Position numbers and translations under genes: made by a program. Below, piece after piece: positions 1-9,966 of a stretch of DNA of 64,000 nt. Within the stretch, counting starts at the first letter, position 1. Every line of letters starts with the position of its first letter. The stretch comes from Prorocentrum cordatum (Eukaryota > Sar > Dinophyceae > Prorocentrales > Prorocentraceae): the NCBI GenBank assembly GCA_963575745.1, contig CAUYUJ010021170.1, positions 417,801 through 481,800 on the forward strand. Direction: 5' to 3'. Under the pieces are notes generated by a model. It was not told the DNA's origin. It saw nothing but the letters and a program-made list of their open reading frames with translations, and made no database searches.

Positions 1-609
1 TCTATGCGGGCTGCGAAGAGAAGCGGGTCATACGCGAGATGGCACAGCGACCTTACGCCGCGGCTCGCGCGGGCGGCCAGCGCGGCACGCTGCACTGGAA
101 ACGGGGACGCTCACGCGTGACTTCATGCGGGCAGCCTGCGCGCCAGCGCCGGTGAGCTTGTCGGCGTCGCTCCTGCGGGCTCGTGCCCCCCGGTTCGGAC
201 ACGCGTCCCCGAGGATGCCGCGGACCGCGCCCTGCAGCTTGGCACCCCGCCCCACGACTGCGCCACGACCCCGTGCTGGCACCAGGAGGGCTCCAAGTGG
301 CGGCGGTGGAGGGCGACGAAGAGGGGGGGCGGGTTCTCGGCCACCCGACTTCGCAGATCGCGCCCCGCGAGTGCGCGATGATCTTCGCGCCCTCGCGCCC
401 CCGCGCCGCCCTCAAGGAGGCGAGCAGCCGCTCTGGCCCAGACCGAGGCGAAGCACGATGACTTTCGCGCCCCCACGGGCAAACCGGGGGACTCCGAAAC
501 CACCCCAGGGCCAGAGCTGAGCGAGCTGAGAAAACGACGGCTGACCAGAAACGGCCCCCGGACCAGGGTCCAGACAGCCCCGTTTTCAAGTTACGTGCAG
601 CCGTGGCTA
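1..609. other. Unassigned GC-rich sequence
   Basis: Both strands stay open for 100 to 180 codons, but the translations are compositionally biased (Arg, Pro, Ala, Gly) and show no motif I recognise. I see no gene, RNA or mobile element. Confidence 0.5.
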
Positions 610-665
610 GGAGGAGGAGGAGGAGGAGGAGGAGGAGGAGGAGGAGGAGGAGGAGGAGGAGGGGG
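610..665. repeat. (GGA)n microsatellite
   Basis: Nearly perfect GGA triplets, about 18 units. The poly-Gly reading on the plus strand is a by-product. Confidence 0.95.
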
Positions 666-782
666 AACTACCCAAAGGGCGGAGTCTGAAGCGCGGGAAG
701 AGTCTTACCCCAACGATCCTGGCATGGTGCGGCTACCTCCCCGCACCCTCCGGAGGTCGGGACAGTTACCACCCATGTACAC

Positions 783-935
783 CTCCTCCTCCTCCTCCTC
801 CTCTTCCTCAACCTCCTCGTCCTCCTCCTCCTCCTCCTCCTCCTCCTCGTCCTCCTCCTCCTCCTTCTCCTCCTCGTCGTCCTCCTCCTCCTCCTCCTCC
901 TCCTCCTCCTCCTCCTCCTCCTCCTCCTCCTCCTC
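783..935. repeat. (TCC)n microsatellite
   Basis: About 150 bp of TCC triplets with a few CTT, TCG and TCA interruptions. It reads as poly-Ser on plus and poly-Glu or poly-Arg on minus, so the ORFs across it are not evidence of a gene. Confidence 0.95.
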
Positions 936-1302
936 TGGGCGCACGCCTTCCAAAGCGGTGGACCCCTTGTCTCCTCTCGTTGCGAAAAACCCGCGACGGG
1001 AAGTTCTTGGCAATTCTCAGCCCCTGGGGGCCTCGCCAAGCCCCTGGACTGTCAACTAACGGCTCGGGATGAGAAGCCGGTCCTGGGGAAGGGATCTAGA
1101 CCTCTAGAGGTCCGCGGTATACAAATGTCGGGGATCTGGGGACTTGATACAGATGCCCCCCTCCCAACCCTGGCGTGGTGATGACGGGAGGGAGGCGCCG
1201 CGACGGAACGGCGGAGGTCCAGCGAGAAAGAGGACGGAGGCGGAGAAGGATGACCTTCCTCGCTCCTACCCCTGCCTGTTCCTCGCCAGGGTTCCTCCTG
1301 CT
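936..1302. other. Unassigned spacer between two TCC tracts
   Basis: No recognisable gene or element in this stretch; it separates the TCC tract from the one that borders LINE-A. Confidence 0.5.
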
Positions 1303-1362
1303 CCCTCCTCCTCCTCCTCCTCCTCCTCCTCCTCCTCCTCCTCCTCCTCCTCCTCCTCCCTC
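1303..1362. repeat. (TCC)n microsatellite at the 5' border of LINE-A
   Basis: Uninterrupted TCC triplets. Similarity to retroelement RNase H begins right after it, so this tract marks the 5' truncation point of LINE-A. Confidence 0.95.
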
Positions 1363-2450
1363 CTTGATGGGTCTTGTCACAAGCACCCGATCCGTGAGCT
1401 GTCCAGGGCTGCTTTTGGAAGTGTGGTTTTTAAACCCGACGGCTCCTTCGGGACTGCGTTGTATGCTCCGCTGTGGGCCCCACAGCCCCAGACGCCCCAG
1501 GGGGCCGAGTACGGGATTTTCGCTGCCATAATGTATATGCTGGTGGGCCCCACCACGATTTTCTCTGATTGCCAATCGGTTGTCAACCATTGGCAGATGG
1601 CCAGACCTCTCGCGCTTTCACACAAGCGCGTGCATGCAGGGTTCGTGTTGCAAGCTCTTTCTGGCCAACGGCAGTTCGTCAGGGATGTAGGTGAGGTGCG
1701 CGCGCACCGAGAGCTGGACGACAGCTTGCCAGAGGCTGACTACCGGCTGCGCCTAGGCAACTCTCACGCTGACCGCCTGGCCAACTTCGGCCGCGAGCAG
1801 CATCCCAGACCGTCGGAGGAAGCTCTGGTTTTGGCAGGGAAGATCACCACTGCGCGACAAGTCGCGAGGATGGCTGCGCACGTGCTCCCGCTTTGGTCCA
1901 GGTTACACCTCCAAGGCGTGCCCTGGGTGAAGCCGGCTGGGAGAGCCAGCCGCCTGGTCAGGGCCAAGCACTCGTGGGCCAAGATTGGGAGATCTTGGCA
2001 ATGCAGCAGATGTCGAAGGGTCTCGCGCCTGGAGCAGCCCCTGCAGGGCCATGTGCTGGCCCCGACGGCCTACGTGGTCTAAGTCCTCAGACTCTCCAAG
2101 CGCTGGGGCACAAGATGGCTGCCTTCGATTGCTCGGACGGCTCGTTTATAGCTGTGTGCACGCGTTGCAAGCTCTGTAACACTGGAGGCAGAGTATCGGA
2201 GCGGGGCAAACAGTGCTTTCCCTTCAACCTGCCGCTGTCTGATCACAGGATGCGAGGACGTCGGTACAGTTGGAATCGCATCCTGCAAGGCAAACATCCC
2301 AATAATTTGGTGACTGTACACTTCGTCGATTTCCTGGAAGATTTGCAAGAGCCGAGCGGCGGTCACCTCCAGAGCCGTTCGTTTCGCCCCAGGCTGTCGC
2401 CTGTGGTTTGCACGTCGGCCTCGCAGATCGCTTGCACCCTGGGGATGTGA
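1363..2450 (+). pseudogene. LINE-A: RNase H domain and Cys-rich C-terminus of a non-LTR retrotransposon, 5'-truncated and frameshifted
   Basis: This is the 3' part of a LINE polyprotein; the RNase H domain would degrade the RNA strand during target-primed reverse transcription. All four acidic active-site positions are visible in frame 1: Asp in KPDGSF (codon 1438), Glu in GAEYGI (1507), Asp in FSDCQSV (1567) and Asp in NSHADRLAN (1771). A CxxC follows (WQCSRC, near 2,000). Frame 1 stops at 2,082. The expected continuation (GHKMAAFDCSDGSF then VCTRC, and a GKHP motif) runs in frame 3 to 2,450, so there is one frameshift near 2,030-2,090. Endonuclease and RT are absent upstream. The family match is from memory of dinoflagellate LINE proteins, not a search. 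Confidence 0.8.
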
Positions 2451-2693
2451 GTCTCCAGCGTCGCCCGACCTCACAGCAGCTTGCCCGAGCATGCACAGTC
2501 GCTCGTGCAGTCATCCTCTACGTTGATGTAGCAAAAAGACCTCCCTCTCCCTCCGCTGCCCCTTCCTCAATCTCCTATTGCCTCCGCCAGGGAGCGCCGC
2601 CCTCTGGGACCGGAGAGCCCCGCGTGGCGCCCCCTCCCTCCCCGTGCCCCTTCCTCGGCGGGGCTCGGAGTTACGGCCGGGAGCTTGTGCTTC

Positions 2694-2876
2694 GCGTGTC
2701 GCGGCGGCGGCCCTGGCGACACGATCTGTGCTTTGCAAGCGGATCGCGTGCTGCCCCGCTCCGCGGGGGCGGATGGCTCGGAAAAGGCTCGGGACGTTGC
2801 CGCCTGGGGGCCAGGCAGTGGATACACAGCGTGTCGCGCCGAAGCGCGGTCGGCCAGAACTGGCGGAGCGACACGC
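2694..2876 (+). repeat. Double-hairpin GCGTGTCGC element, copy 1
   Basis: A 183-bp element built of two hairpins. The left arm has GCGTGTCGC, an 11-12 base GC-rich loop and GGCGACACG; the right arm has AGCGTGTCGC, a loop of about 30 bases and GCGACACGCT. Between them lie a third GATCGCGTG-like motif and CCGCTCCGCGGGG. The same order of blocks recurs at 22,141, 22,561 and 32,184. Confidence 0.75.
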
Positions 2877-2926
2877 TAAGCCAACTTTCCCGACCGTGTT
2901 CCCTGCTTCTCCCCCTTCCTCGCCGC

Positions 2927-2998
2927 CCTCCTCCTCCTCCTCCTCCTCCTACTCCTCCTCCTTCTGTTCCTCCTCCTCCTCCTCCCTCCTCTGCCCTT
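2927..2998. repeat. (TCC)n microsatellite
   Basis: Imperfect TCC triplets with ACT, TTC and TGT interruptions. Confidence 0.9.
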
Positions 2999-3130
2999 CC
3001 TCAACCTCCTGCTGCCTCGTTCGGGGACGCGACAGGAGGCTGAGGGGCGCCGTCCTCTGGGGCCGGACGGTTTCTTTTGTTATGCTGTGTCCAGCCGCTG
3101 CGGCGAGAAACCTTGCGAAACGAAAAATGA

Positions 3131-3166
3131 AGACGTCGACGTCGAAGTCGACGTCGACGCTCAACA
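3131..3166. repeat. Short GACGTC-rich direct and inverted repeat
   Basis: Repeated GACGTC and GTCGAC hexamers, each a palindrome. The reading on plus is alternating Asp-Val. No function is inferred. Confidence 0.7.
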
Positions 3167-3652
3167 TCGACTTGACCCGTATTTCGGAGGCGATCCAGCG
3201 GTGGCGATGAGAAGCCTGCCAGAGGCGCAACAGAGCGCAAAACACGTCGTCCAAACCTCCTTCTCACGAGGGTGGACGAGCGGACGAAGGACAACAGTAA
3301 ATACGGCAAGTTCGTGACGTGATGAGCTGGGCGTTGGTTCCTGACTCCGCGTGGATCGGTCAACCTTGAGCGATCGCGGCTGTTCGATTGCGCCGATCTT
3401 CTGATGCCGCCCAATTCCAGGCGACTGGCGGCGTTCAGCCTGGAATACCCGCGCTGGGGTCGCCGCCGCGTGGACACGACAAGGACCAGCCGCAGGGAGG
3501 CGCCGCGAGTGGACCACGGTGAGCACCTAGGCTTCCCGCGGAGCGCCCGCCTTCCGAGCCGCGCCCCGCCGCGGCGACCGAGAACCCGAAGAGCCGCCCG
3601 CCCTCCATGCCGACGACGTCGACACCGACGCCCAGATGGGATCCGAGAAGAT
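3167..3652. other. Unassigned; holds one core of the GGTACCGATACCGC dispersed repeat
   Basis: The motif GGCGATCCAGCGGTGGCGA at about 3,187-3,208 is shared with 31,909 and, in diverged form, with 7,780 and 42,380. Nothing else is recognised. Confidence 0.5.
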
Positions 3653-3846
3653 GGGGTCGGAGGATCTGGCCGCATCGCCGAGACATCACCGTCGCATCGC
3701 CGATGCATCGGCGACGCACTAGCGACGTCGGCGAGGCATCGGCGACGTCGGCGTGGAGAAAATTGGGCCTCACATCGGGCCGCATCGCTGATGCATCCCC
3801 GTTGCATCGCCGTTGCATCGGCGATGCGGCACGAACCTCCGACCCC
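3653..3846. repeat. GCATCGGCGATG foldback element, copy 1
   Basis: The interior is a run of near-palindromic GCATCGNCGATGC units. The ends are inverted: GGGGTCGGAGGATC at the left and GAACCTCCGACCCC at the right. A shared internal segment (AATTGGGCCTCACATCG) matches AATCGGGCTCCACATCG in the copy at 58,637. The Met-His-Arg-Arg-Cys type readings across it are repeat artefacts. Confidence 0.75.
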
Positions 3847-4596
3847 GTCTGGGAGGCTTAGGGTGAGGGAGGCGCACCGCGAGGGGCACGAAAGGATGGA
3901 CTCAAAGGACCGCCAAGGGGGGCCGCGGACTTCTGGGTGGACAGGCAAACTCTGTGGCCCGCGGCCCGGACCGCCTCCCCTCGGGGGCAGCCTCCCGTCC
4001 CGGACCAATGCTCGATGGCCCGCGGGCCCCGAGAAGCGGCCCCACGGAGGCCGATGGATCGAAACCCGCACATGCGCGCGCCCCAAAAAAACACGACGGA
4101 AGGTTTTTGCCAGCTTTTGGCCTCCAGGGGCCTTCCCCTGGATAAAAATCAGGACATCGTATCATTGGGGAGGGGGGTCCGCCCACCGACTCCAAAGACA
4201 ATCCGCCCAGCTGGCAGTGTGTGTGGGGGGAGGGGGGGCATCGCAGAGGGGGGCGTCCAAGAGGGGGGGTGGGGGCAGATGATGGCCCGAGACGTGCTGA
4301 AACAAGAAAGAACGGGGGGGGCACGAAACCCGGGCAGACATCATGGCCCCCGACATGATGCCTTCCCCCTAGTCGTCGCCCTCTTCGTGGCCGCCCCCCA
4401 AAGACGACGCGAATGGAAAAGCAACCCGGATTGGCAAAACAACGAGACAGCAAGTGTTCCCCAAGAGCGGGGGGGGAGGCACGATGTGCGAAAGGGCCGC
4501 GGATGTGTGCATATGTAGCGCAAAATGGAATTGCACTAAGCGCGCCGCCTTAATACTCGCGACGGTGCCGCCACCTCGCTGCTGGAGGCATAGGAA
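3847..4596. other. Unassigned sequence
   Basis: Mixed GC-rich DNA with several G-runs (4,205-4,275) and no recognisable domain on either strand. Confidence 0.5.
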
Positions 4597-4617
4597 GTGT
4601 GTGTGTGTGTGTGTGTG
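4597..4617. repeat. (GT)n microsatellite
   Basis: About ten GT dinucleotides. Confidence 0.9.
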
Positions 4618-4724
4618 GTCTGGCAGCTCGGCTGGGCGCAGACGCGCGCGCTTTACGGCCTGCTCTCGACTTTCTACACCTCGTCGCCCCGCGCGGGGCC
4701 GCGTCGCCCCAACAAAGTGCGCGC

Positions 4725-4728
<4 letters not shown>

Positions 4729-4761
<33 letters not shown>

Positions 4762-4825
4762 TGTGTGTGTGTACGTGTGTGTCTGTGTGTGTGTGCGTCT
4801 GTGTGTATGTGTGAATGTGTGGGGG
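4729..4825. repeat. (GT)n microsatellite, interrupted
   Basis: About 95 bp of GT with GC, TA and TC interruptions. GT tracts can form Z-DNA; nothing here shows a function. Confidence 0.9.
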
Positions 4826-4975
4826 GGGAGGGGACGACGCCGCAGAAGGACAATTAGCTGAGATCGTCAACGCAATCAGTCCGACGGAGGGACCCAACAA
4901 GATATTTGTTACTGCGCATGAGAATCATCATTTACGACGAGCGATGGTGAGAATGCCAGGGCGCCAGGTACCAGG

Positions 4976-5235
4976 ATGCGACCTGTGGGACCGTTGAGAA
5001 ATGTGGGGCCCATCGGATTCGTGGAGGTTTTGAAACCTGCGGGGGCTGTGGGACAAGTGCGACCTGCGGGACTTGCGCGAGCTGCGTGGCCTGCCTGTGG
5101 GGCCTGTGGTACCTGTGAAACTTGTGGGACCTGTGGCCCCCGTGCGGCCTTTAGAACCTGTGGAGCCTATGGGGCCCGTTGGACCTGCTTGACCTGTGGG
5201 GCGCGTGGGGCCTGTGGGACCTGCGAGCCCCGCGG
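4976..5235 (-). repeat. Minisatellite reading as a collagen-like Gly-X-Y stretch on the minus strand
   Basis: Tandem 9-15 bp units of the type ACCTGTGGG (plus strand). On the minus strand they read as Gly-Pro-Thr and Gly-Ala-Thr triplets for about 45 residues, inside an open frame that runs 5,911 to 4,976. Collagen-like repeats are known in many eukaryotes, but here the frame degrades into Ser-His-Arg repeats below about 5,100. A minisatellite that happens to be open is as likely as a protein. Confidence 0.5.
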
Positions 5236-5449
5236 TTCGCGTTTCTTCTCGTGCGCCTCTCCCTCCTTCTGGCCGGGGCACGCGCATCGATTTTCCTTGG
5301 CGCCGTTGCCGCCGCGGCCGACAGGGGCGCGTTCTCCGATGGTCAGATGGCGAAGCCGTTGGGGCAACCCCGCGGGCCAGGCTGTTGGGACAAACCCGCG
5401 AGCCGCGGGGGGGCAGGAACAAGCCGTTGGGGCAACCCAGCAGGCATGG

Positions 5450-5680
5450 AGCTACTCCTGGCCGCGCACATGCGGGAGGCAGCGCGAAGCCAAGCTCTGC
5501 CGCGAGCTGCTCCGCTTCAGCCCTGGAGCTCCTCGCTGTCTTGTCGAACTTCCTGCCCGCATCCCGTAAGGGCGCCGGCGACCCGAGTTCCAGGAAATCT
5601 CGCGCGGGCGGCCAGAGAATCAACACTTTCCGCATACACGTGGCGTAGGGACTTCCTCCATACTCAAGCTCGAAGATGCC
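5450..5680 (-). CDS. Possible coding fragment with an amphipathic helix, function unknown
   Basis: Within the 5,911-4,976 minus-strand frame, the part read from about 5,660 to 5,450 is not repetitive. It includes [20 protein letters not shown] followed by an Ala/Glu/Leu-rich helix ([15 protein letters not shown]). Composition is more protein-like than the neighbouring repeats. No family is recognised, there is no clear start or splice site, and it may be a gene relic. Confidence 0.3.
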
Positions 5681-5767
5681 AGAAACAACGACAGACAAGA
5701 TTCCGATGACACGCTCGGGTTCGAACATGAATTGCGGGCCCAATAGAGAAGAGGGGCTACCGCCTGA

Positions 5768-6585
5768 GACTTCCTCGCAATCGCTCACAGGCGAGGCTTC
5801 TTGGCTTGCTCGAGTGCTATGCCTGCTATAGTGGGCCGGTGACCCGCGTCGGATTCGAGCATAAAGCGCGGGGCCCTTAGGGATGGGGTCTCTGCTCCGA
5901 GAGTTCCTCACAATTCACTCACAGACGAAGCTCCTTGGGATGCTCAAATGCTCTGCCCGCTATGGAATGTCGATGGCCCGCCTCAGATTCGAACATGAAG
6001 TGCGGGGCCTTGAGGGAGGTGCTCCCGCTCGAGACTTCATCTCGCCGTTTGCTCGGACGTCCACCATTCCCTGTGCATCCTTCGGTTTCGTGCGAGTTTT
6101 TGGCCCGATGGTCGAAGATGCTCCTCGAAGGTCCTCGCCAAGACAAAATGCACACGTCCGAGTGATGCCAAGTCCTTGCAAATCACTTACAGACGAGGCT
6201 CCTTGGAGAGCTCACTGCTATGCCTGCTATGGTAGGCCGATGGCCCTCCTCGGATTGGAACATGAAGCGAAGGGCCCGCAAGAAGGGGGTTCTCGCGCGA
6301 GACTTCCTCACACTCCATTCACAAACGAGGCTCCTTGGGGTGCTCAAGTGCTACATCTGCCTACTATGGTAGGCCGATGGCCCGCCTCAGATTCGAACAT
6401 GAAGTGCGGGGCCTTGAGGGAGGGTGCTCCCGCTCGAGACTTCCTCCAAATTCACTCAAAGACGAGGCTTCTTGGGGCGCTCAAGTGCTATGCCTACTAT
6501 GGTAGGCCGATGGCCCACCTCAGATTCGAAAATGAAGCGCGGGGCCCTTAAGGAGGGGGGTTCTGCTCGAGACTTTCTCACAGAA
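5768..6585. repeat. Tandem repeat of about 135 bp, six units
   Basis: Units begin with GACTTCCTCA-like sequence at 5,768, 5,901, 6,033, about 6,168, 6,301, 6,438 and (end) 6,571, giving periods of 132-137 bp. Conserved blocks are ACAGACGAGGCTCCTTGG, TATGGTAGGCCGATGGCC and GATTCGAACATGAAG. Most of the unit 6,033-6,167 is replaced by another dispersed sequence of the same length. Confidence 0.9.
6045..6171 (+). repeat. ACGTCCGAG MITE-like element, copy inside the 135-bp array
   Basis: The left end has GCTCGGACGTCC and the right end GCACACGTCCGAGTGATGCC, in inverted relation. The interior shares GGTCCTCGCCAAGA and CGGTTTCGTGCGAG-like blocks with the element at 32,953-33,099. Confidence 0.55.
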
Positions 6586-6609
6586 GACTTCGACCGATGG
6601 TCGGTGATC

Positions 6610-6902
6610 CTGATGGCATGGTGATAGTGATGATGACGATGATGGTGGTAATAGTGTTGATGCTAAGTGAGTGACCAGTGATAGTAAAGAGTTGGTGAGC
6701 GAGTGCATGAGTGAGGGTGATGGTGTGTGAATGAGTGAGTGAGTGAGTGAGCGATGATGATGAGGAGGACGGGGAGGGGGAGCAGGAGGAGGAAGAAGAG
6801 GAGGAGGAGGAGGAGGAGTGCGTGAGCGTGTGAATATGTGAGTGAGTGACCAATGAGTGAGTGATGTGGAGGAGGAGGAGGAGAAGGAGGAGGAGGAGGA
6901 GG
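6610..6902. repeat. Simple-sequence block: GATGATG, GTGA/GTGAGTGA and GGA repeats
   Basis: Successive short repeats: GATGATGG near 6,630, GAGTGAGTGAGTGAG near 6,735, and (GGA)n at 6,770-6,815 and 6,868-6,902. Poly-Ser or His-Ser readings on minus are artefacts. Confidence 0.9.
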
Positions 6903-7699
6903 ATTGCGCGGGGTGTCCAGAGAAAACAAAAAACCCACTTGGGATGTTGGGAAAAAGAAGCAAGTCCGCCGGGACAAGGGGGTAGCCGGCGAAGGGGGCC
7001 GCGATAGCGCGCGCCTGGTGTGCCCCCGAACTTTCTGCACAGCGCCGCGGCGTCCGGGCAACTCTCCGCCAGCGCGCCAGGGCCGCCTGGGCCGCCCGCG
7101 TCCTTGAGCGGGGCGGAAAAGGAGAGAGGGAGAGAAGAGAGGGGGGAGGGATAGAGGAGAAGGAGCTGGAAGACCGGTTTCAACCCAAGACGCATGCAAG
7201 ATGTTGTATTAGAGCCCGCCACACGTCCGCTTCATAAGTTCCTATTCCTACAAGAACCCGTTTTCATTGCAGGACAAACCCCATTGAAGAAAACCGTTTG
7301 AGAATCCCCAGCCGCACTAAAATACCATCCCTAGGACGTCCACGCCGCGAAACAGATGTGACTGCTGCGCTCTGACTATCCTACGCCGTACCTGAGCACG
7401 ATGACTGGTGCTTCGACACCGCGAATTCGCGTGACTGTTGCGCCTTGATAACCCTAGATCACACCAGGATACGATTCCAGGTAATTACTTTGAGCCCCGC
7501 TCGTTTTGTGTTATTCGTTGATCTATATACTCGTCGATGGGTCGCGCGTTGAGCGGTTATTGATGTACTTCTGCCGACGACAGCACCTACCTTGCCGGGC
7601 CTGAGCGCTGACTTGCACTCAAGACTCCTGGCGAGGCCAGCTCATGCAGAGGAGGCCATGCACCCCCCTTCCTCTCTCCCGCCCTCCCCCTCCCAAGGG
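6903..7699. other. Unassigned; locally AT-richer non-coding sequence
   Basis: 7,200-7,570 is lower in GC than its surroundings and holds no long ORF. No RNA gene structure is recognised. Confidence 0.5.
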
Positions 7700-7835
7700 G
7701 TGGAACAAAAAGGGTACCGATACCGCTGCTCCACGGACTCTCCCGCGGTGCGCTCTGACCGAATTTTCGATGACAATCGAGCCGTGGCGACAAAGACTTT
7801 CCAGGACGGGCAGGTGCAGCGGTATCTTTTCCTCC
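7700..7835 (+). repeat. GGTACCGATACCGC dispersed repeat, copy 1
   Basis: Shares GGTACCGATACCGCT, TCTCCCGCGGTG and GCTCTGACC in the same order with 31,850-31,990. It ends with GCAGCGGTATC, also present there, followed by a C/T-rich stretch. Confidence 0.65.
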
Positions 7836-7987
7836 TTTGATCATCCCCCTCCTCGCGTTCCCACCCCCCTCCCCTCCCTCCCCCTCCTCACTTGGTCTGC
7901 ATGCCGTCCGAGCGTCGTGCACTCCCCCAGCACTGATCGCATCGTAGGATTAATGCGCGGGCGAGTTTTTTTTTTCTTTCAGAACCA

Positions 7988-8647
7988 TCAGGAACAACAG
8001 ACAGACATCCACTGCCCCTCATACGCGCGACACACGCACGAGCAAGCACAATGAGACACGAGCATTGCACGTCGTAGCACGGCATCGCATCGCGATGGGA
8101 AGAACACAGTGTCACTATGAGCGGGCGCAGCTGGGGCTAGGCAGGGAGACCAACCAACGAACACCAAGACTCCGAGGACGGAGAAGAGGGGTCCAAGTCC
8201 AGCAGCCCCCACCAAACCCGAAAGAACGAGAGGGGGCCGAATTGGGGGCACGTCCGGGGCTCCTGAGGGTTCAGAGAGGGGGATCAGCACCTCGGCCGAT
8301 CCAATTATAACGAGGCCCAGACCACCCAAAGGCCCAAACCAACGTCTGGGGGGCGGAGGGCGCCAACCTGGAGCGGAAAACATCGCCAGAGGGAAGCGGG
8401 GCTCCAGGTCTACGAGTCGGCAACACACTGAGGCCCCGCCCCGCGGGAACGTAGCACGCGGCCAGCCCGACCCCGCCCTCGCAACGAGCCCCACGGCCGC
8501 CACAGGAGGAAGGCCAGCGGGCCACGCGTGCGCCAGGGCAAAGGAGCGCCGACCAGTGGCCTCGCGGGGCCGAGTGCCTCCAGCGAGGGGCGGCGGCAAG
8601 GCAGAGCCGGAAGAAACCAGCGGGGGGTCTCCAGGGAAACAAATCAC
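7988..8647 (-). CDS. Unrecognised open frame of 219 codons with a hydrophobic stretch
   Basis: An uninterrupted minus frame whose middle holds a hydrophobic run (WFGPLGGLGLVIIGSAEVLI) that could span a membrane. No domain, splice site or homologue is recognised. High GC alone keeps many frames open here, so this may not be a gene. Confidence 0.2.
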   Translation of the reverse strand: MICFPGDPPLVSSGSALPPPLAGGTRPREATGRRSFALAHAWPAGLPPVAAVGLVARAGSGWPRATFPRGGASVCCRLVDLEPRFPLAMFSAPGWRPPPPRRWFGPLGGLGLVIIGSAEVLIPLSEPSGAPDVPPIRPPLVLSGLVGAAGLGPLFSVLGVLVFVGWSPCLAPAAPAHSDTVFFPSRCDAVLRRAMLVSHCACSCVCRAYEGQWMSVCCS

Positions 8648-8784
8648 GACTGGATAGCGGCCCCGCTCTTTGGCTCGACCCCTCTGGACAACCTCTTAAT
8701 ACAGAAACCAACATGTGCTAAAGTCTTCGGATTCTTACTTAGGAGGTCCTAAGCAAGGGCTCTTGAGCTTCATACTATATTTGC

Positions 8785-9563
8785 TTATTTGCAGACTGTA
8801 GCAACCACGCGATTCACAAATGCCTGCGGGACCCCCCGAACAAAGCGGTGGCCTTCACCCACCGCCAGGACCCCAGGACACTTGGAAGCAGACCGCATTG
8901 TAAGGCTCGCCGCAGTCTGCGCTTCATGCAAGCAACTCACACATCTAATCAACGCGCCATGCTCCTTTTCAATGTTGTGCTGAGCAAGCGACAGCTTCGC
9001 AATCCACGAGGCGCAATTCGCCGGTAGCGGCATGAGGGGCAAGCTCTTGAGACCCACGGTACATCCGAACAGCTCTGGACAGCAAGGCAGCCAATGTTTG
9101 GCGCTGTGGCAAGGTCGCCTCAGCAGCTCCTTGTGGTTCCCCATCATAGCAGAGACGACTCGTGTGTCCGCAGCTCCAGCATGCGCAAACAGATCCGCCC
9201 ATGCATTCCCAATCGCATGTGCGAGACAGCCTCCACCTTCAACGACGTCGTGCAAGTCTTTGTGGCTGGGTATCTGGGTATCCGTACAAACATACGCCTC
9301 TCCACATCCTTTCTGTCCGCCTCGAAAGTGGCTCCCCATATGCTAACATGCGTGGCGGATGCACTTGGTAACGACGCGTCCCACGCTGTCGCCTCCTTCG
9401 CAAAACGGATCTGATCAGAAACCGCCAGGCCTGGCCCCCTCATGGATCTGAGCGCCATCAGACCAGCATATCTCTCTCCTCCTGGAACCAACTGTTCTGG
9501 ACCAGGGAGACCTCCGCATGTTGCCCTGACAGGCCATCCAGCGAACTGGTCCAGCTGCGCCAC
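8785..9563 (-). pseudogene. LINE-B RNase H and C-terminal region
   Basis: Two overlapping minus frames (9,563-9,144 and 9,339-8,785) carry RNase H-like remnants. GNAWADLFAHAGA matches the GNSHADRLANFG motif of LINE-A and holds the last active-site Asp. A CVSC motif downstream parallels the CxxC of LINE-A. The frame change lies between about 9,340 and 9,150. It would remove RNA from the cDNA hybrid in an active element. Confidence 0.65.
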
Positions 9564-9966
9564 TGCCCGGCCAACTCAACACAAAGTCGGGTGCGCCTTG
9601 TGCAAGTCCGACCTGCCGCAGTAAGTCACCGCGGTCCATGCGCCAGCGCAGTCACCCCCACCCATGCACAACAGGCGTGTCCGACGGAGGCCCAGGCAGT
9701 AGCGTATCCAGGGGGATGCCGTAGGTTAACTCAAACGTTTCGCAGTCACCGCCGTTCTCGGCCACTAGCTTCTCACATCCAGCCCGAAGCTTGAGCAGAT
9801 CTTCAGGGGGCTCTTATGGTACCATCTCCAACTTCTCCTACGCCTTCGGGCATGCATTCCAATGATGCGCCAAATTACCTCTCGGCTCCTCGCAGTAAAC
9901 CCATTGCCTGGGTGCCGTCAAACCGAGCTCGAATCCCGTAGCAGGGCAAAGTCAACCCCCAGACCA

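Noticed and set aside
705-1039. Poly-Glu and poly-Arg frames
   Set aside because: They are translations of the TCC microsatellite.
5712-6530. tRNA-like GATTCGAAC words in the 135-bp repeat
   Set aside because: Only a T-arm-like word is present; no acceptor stem, D-arm or anticodon arm can be paired around it.
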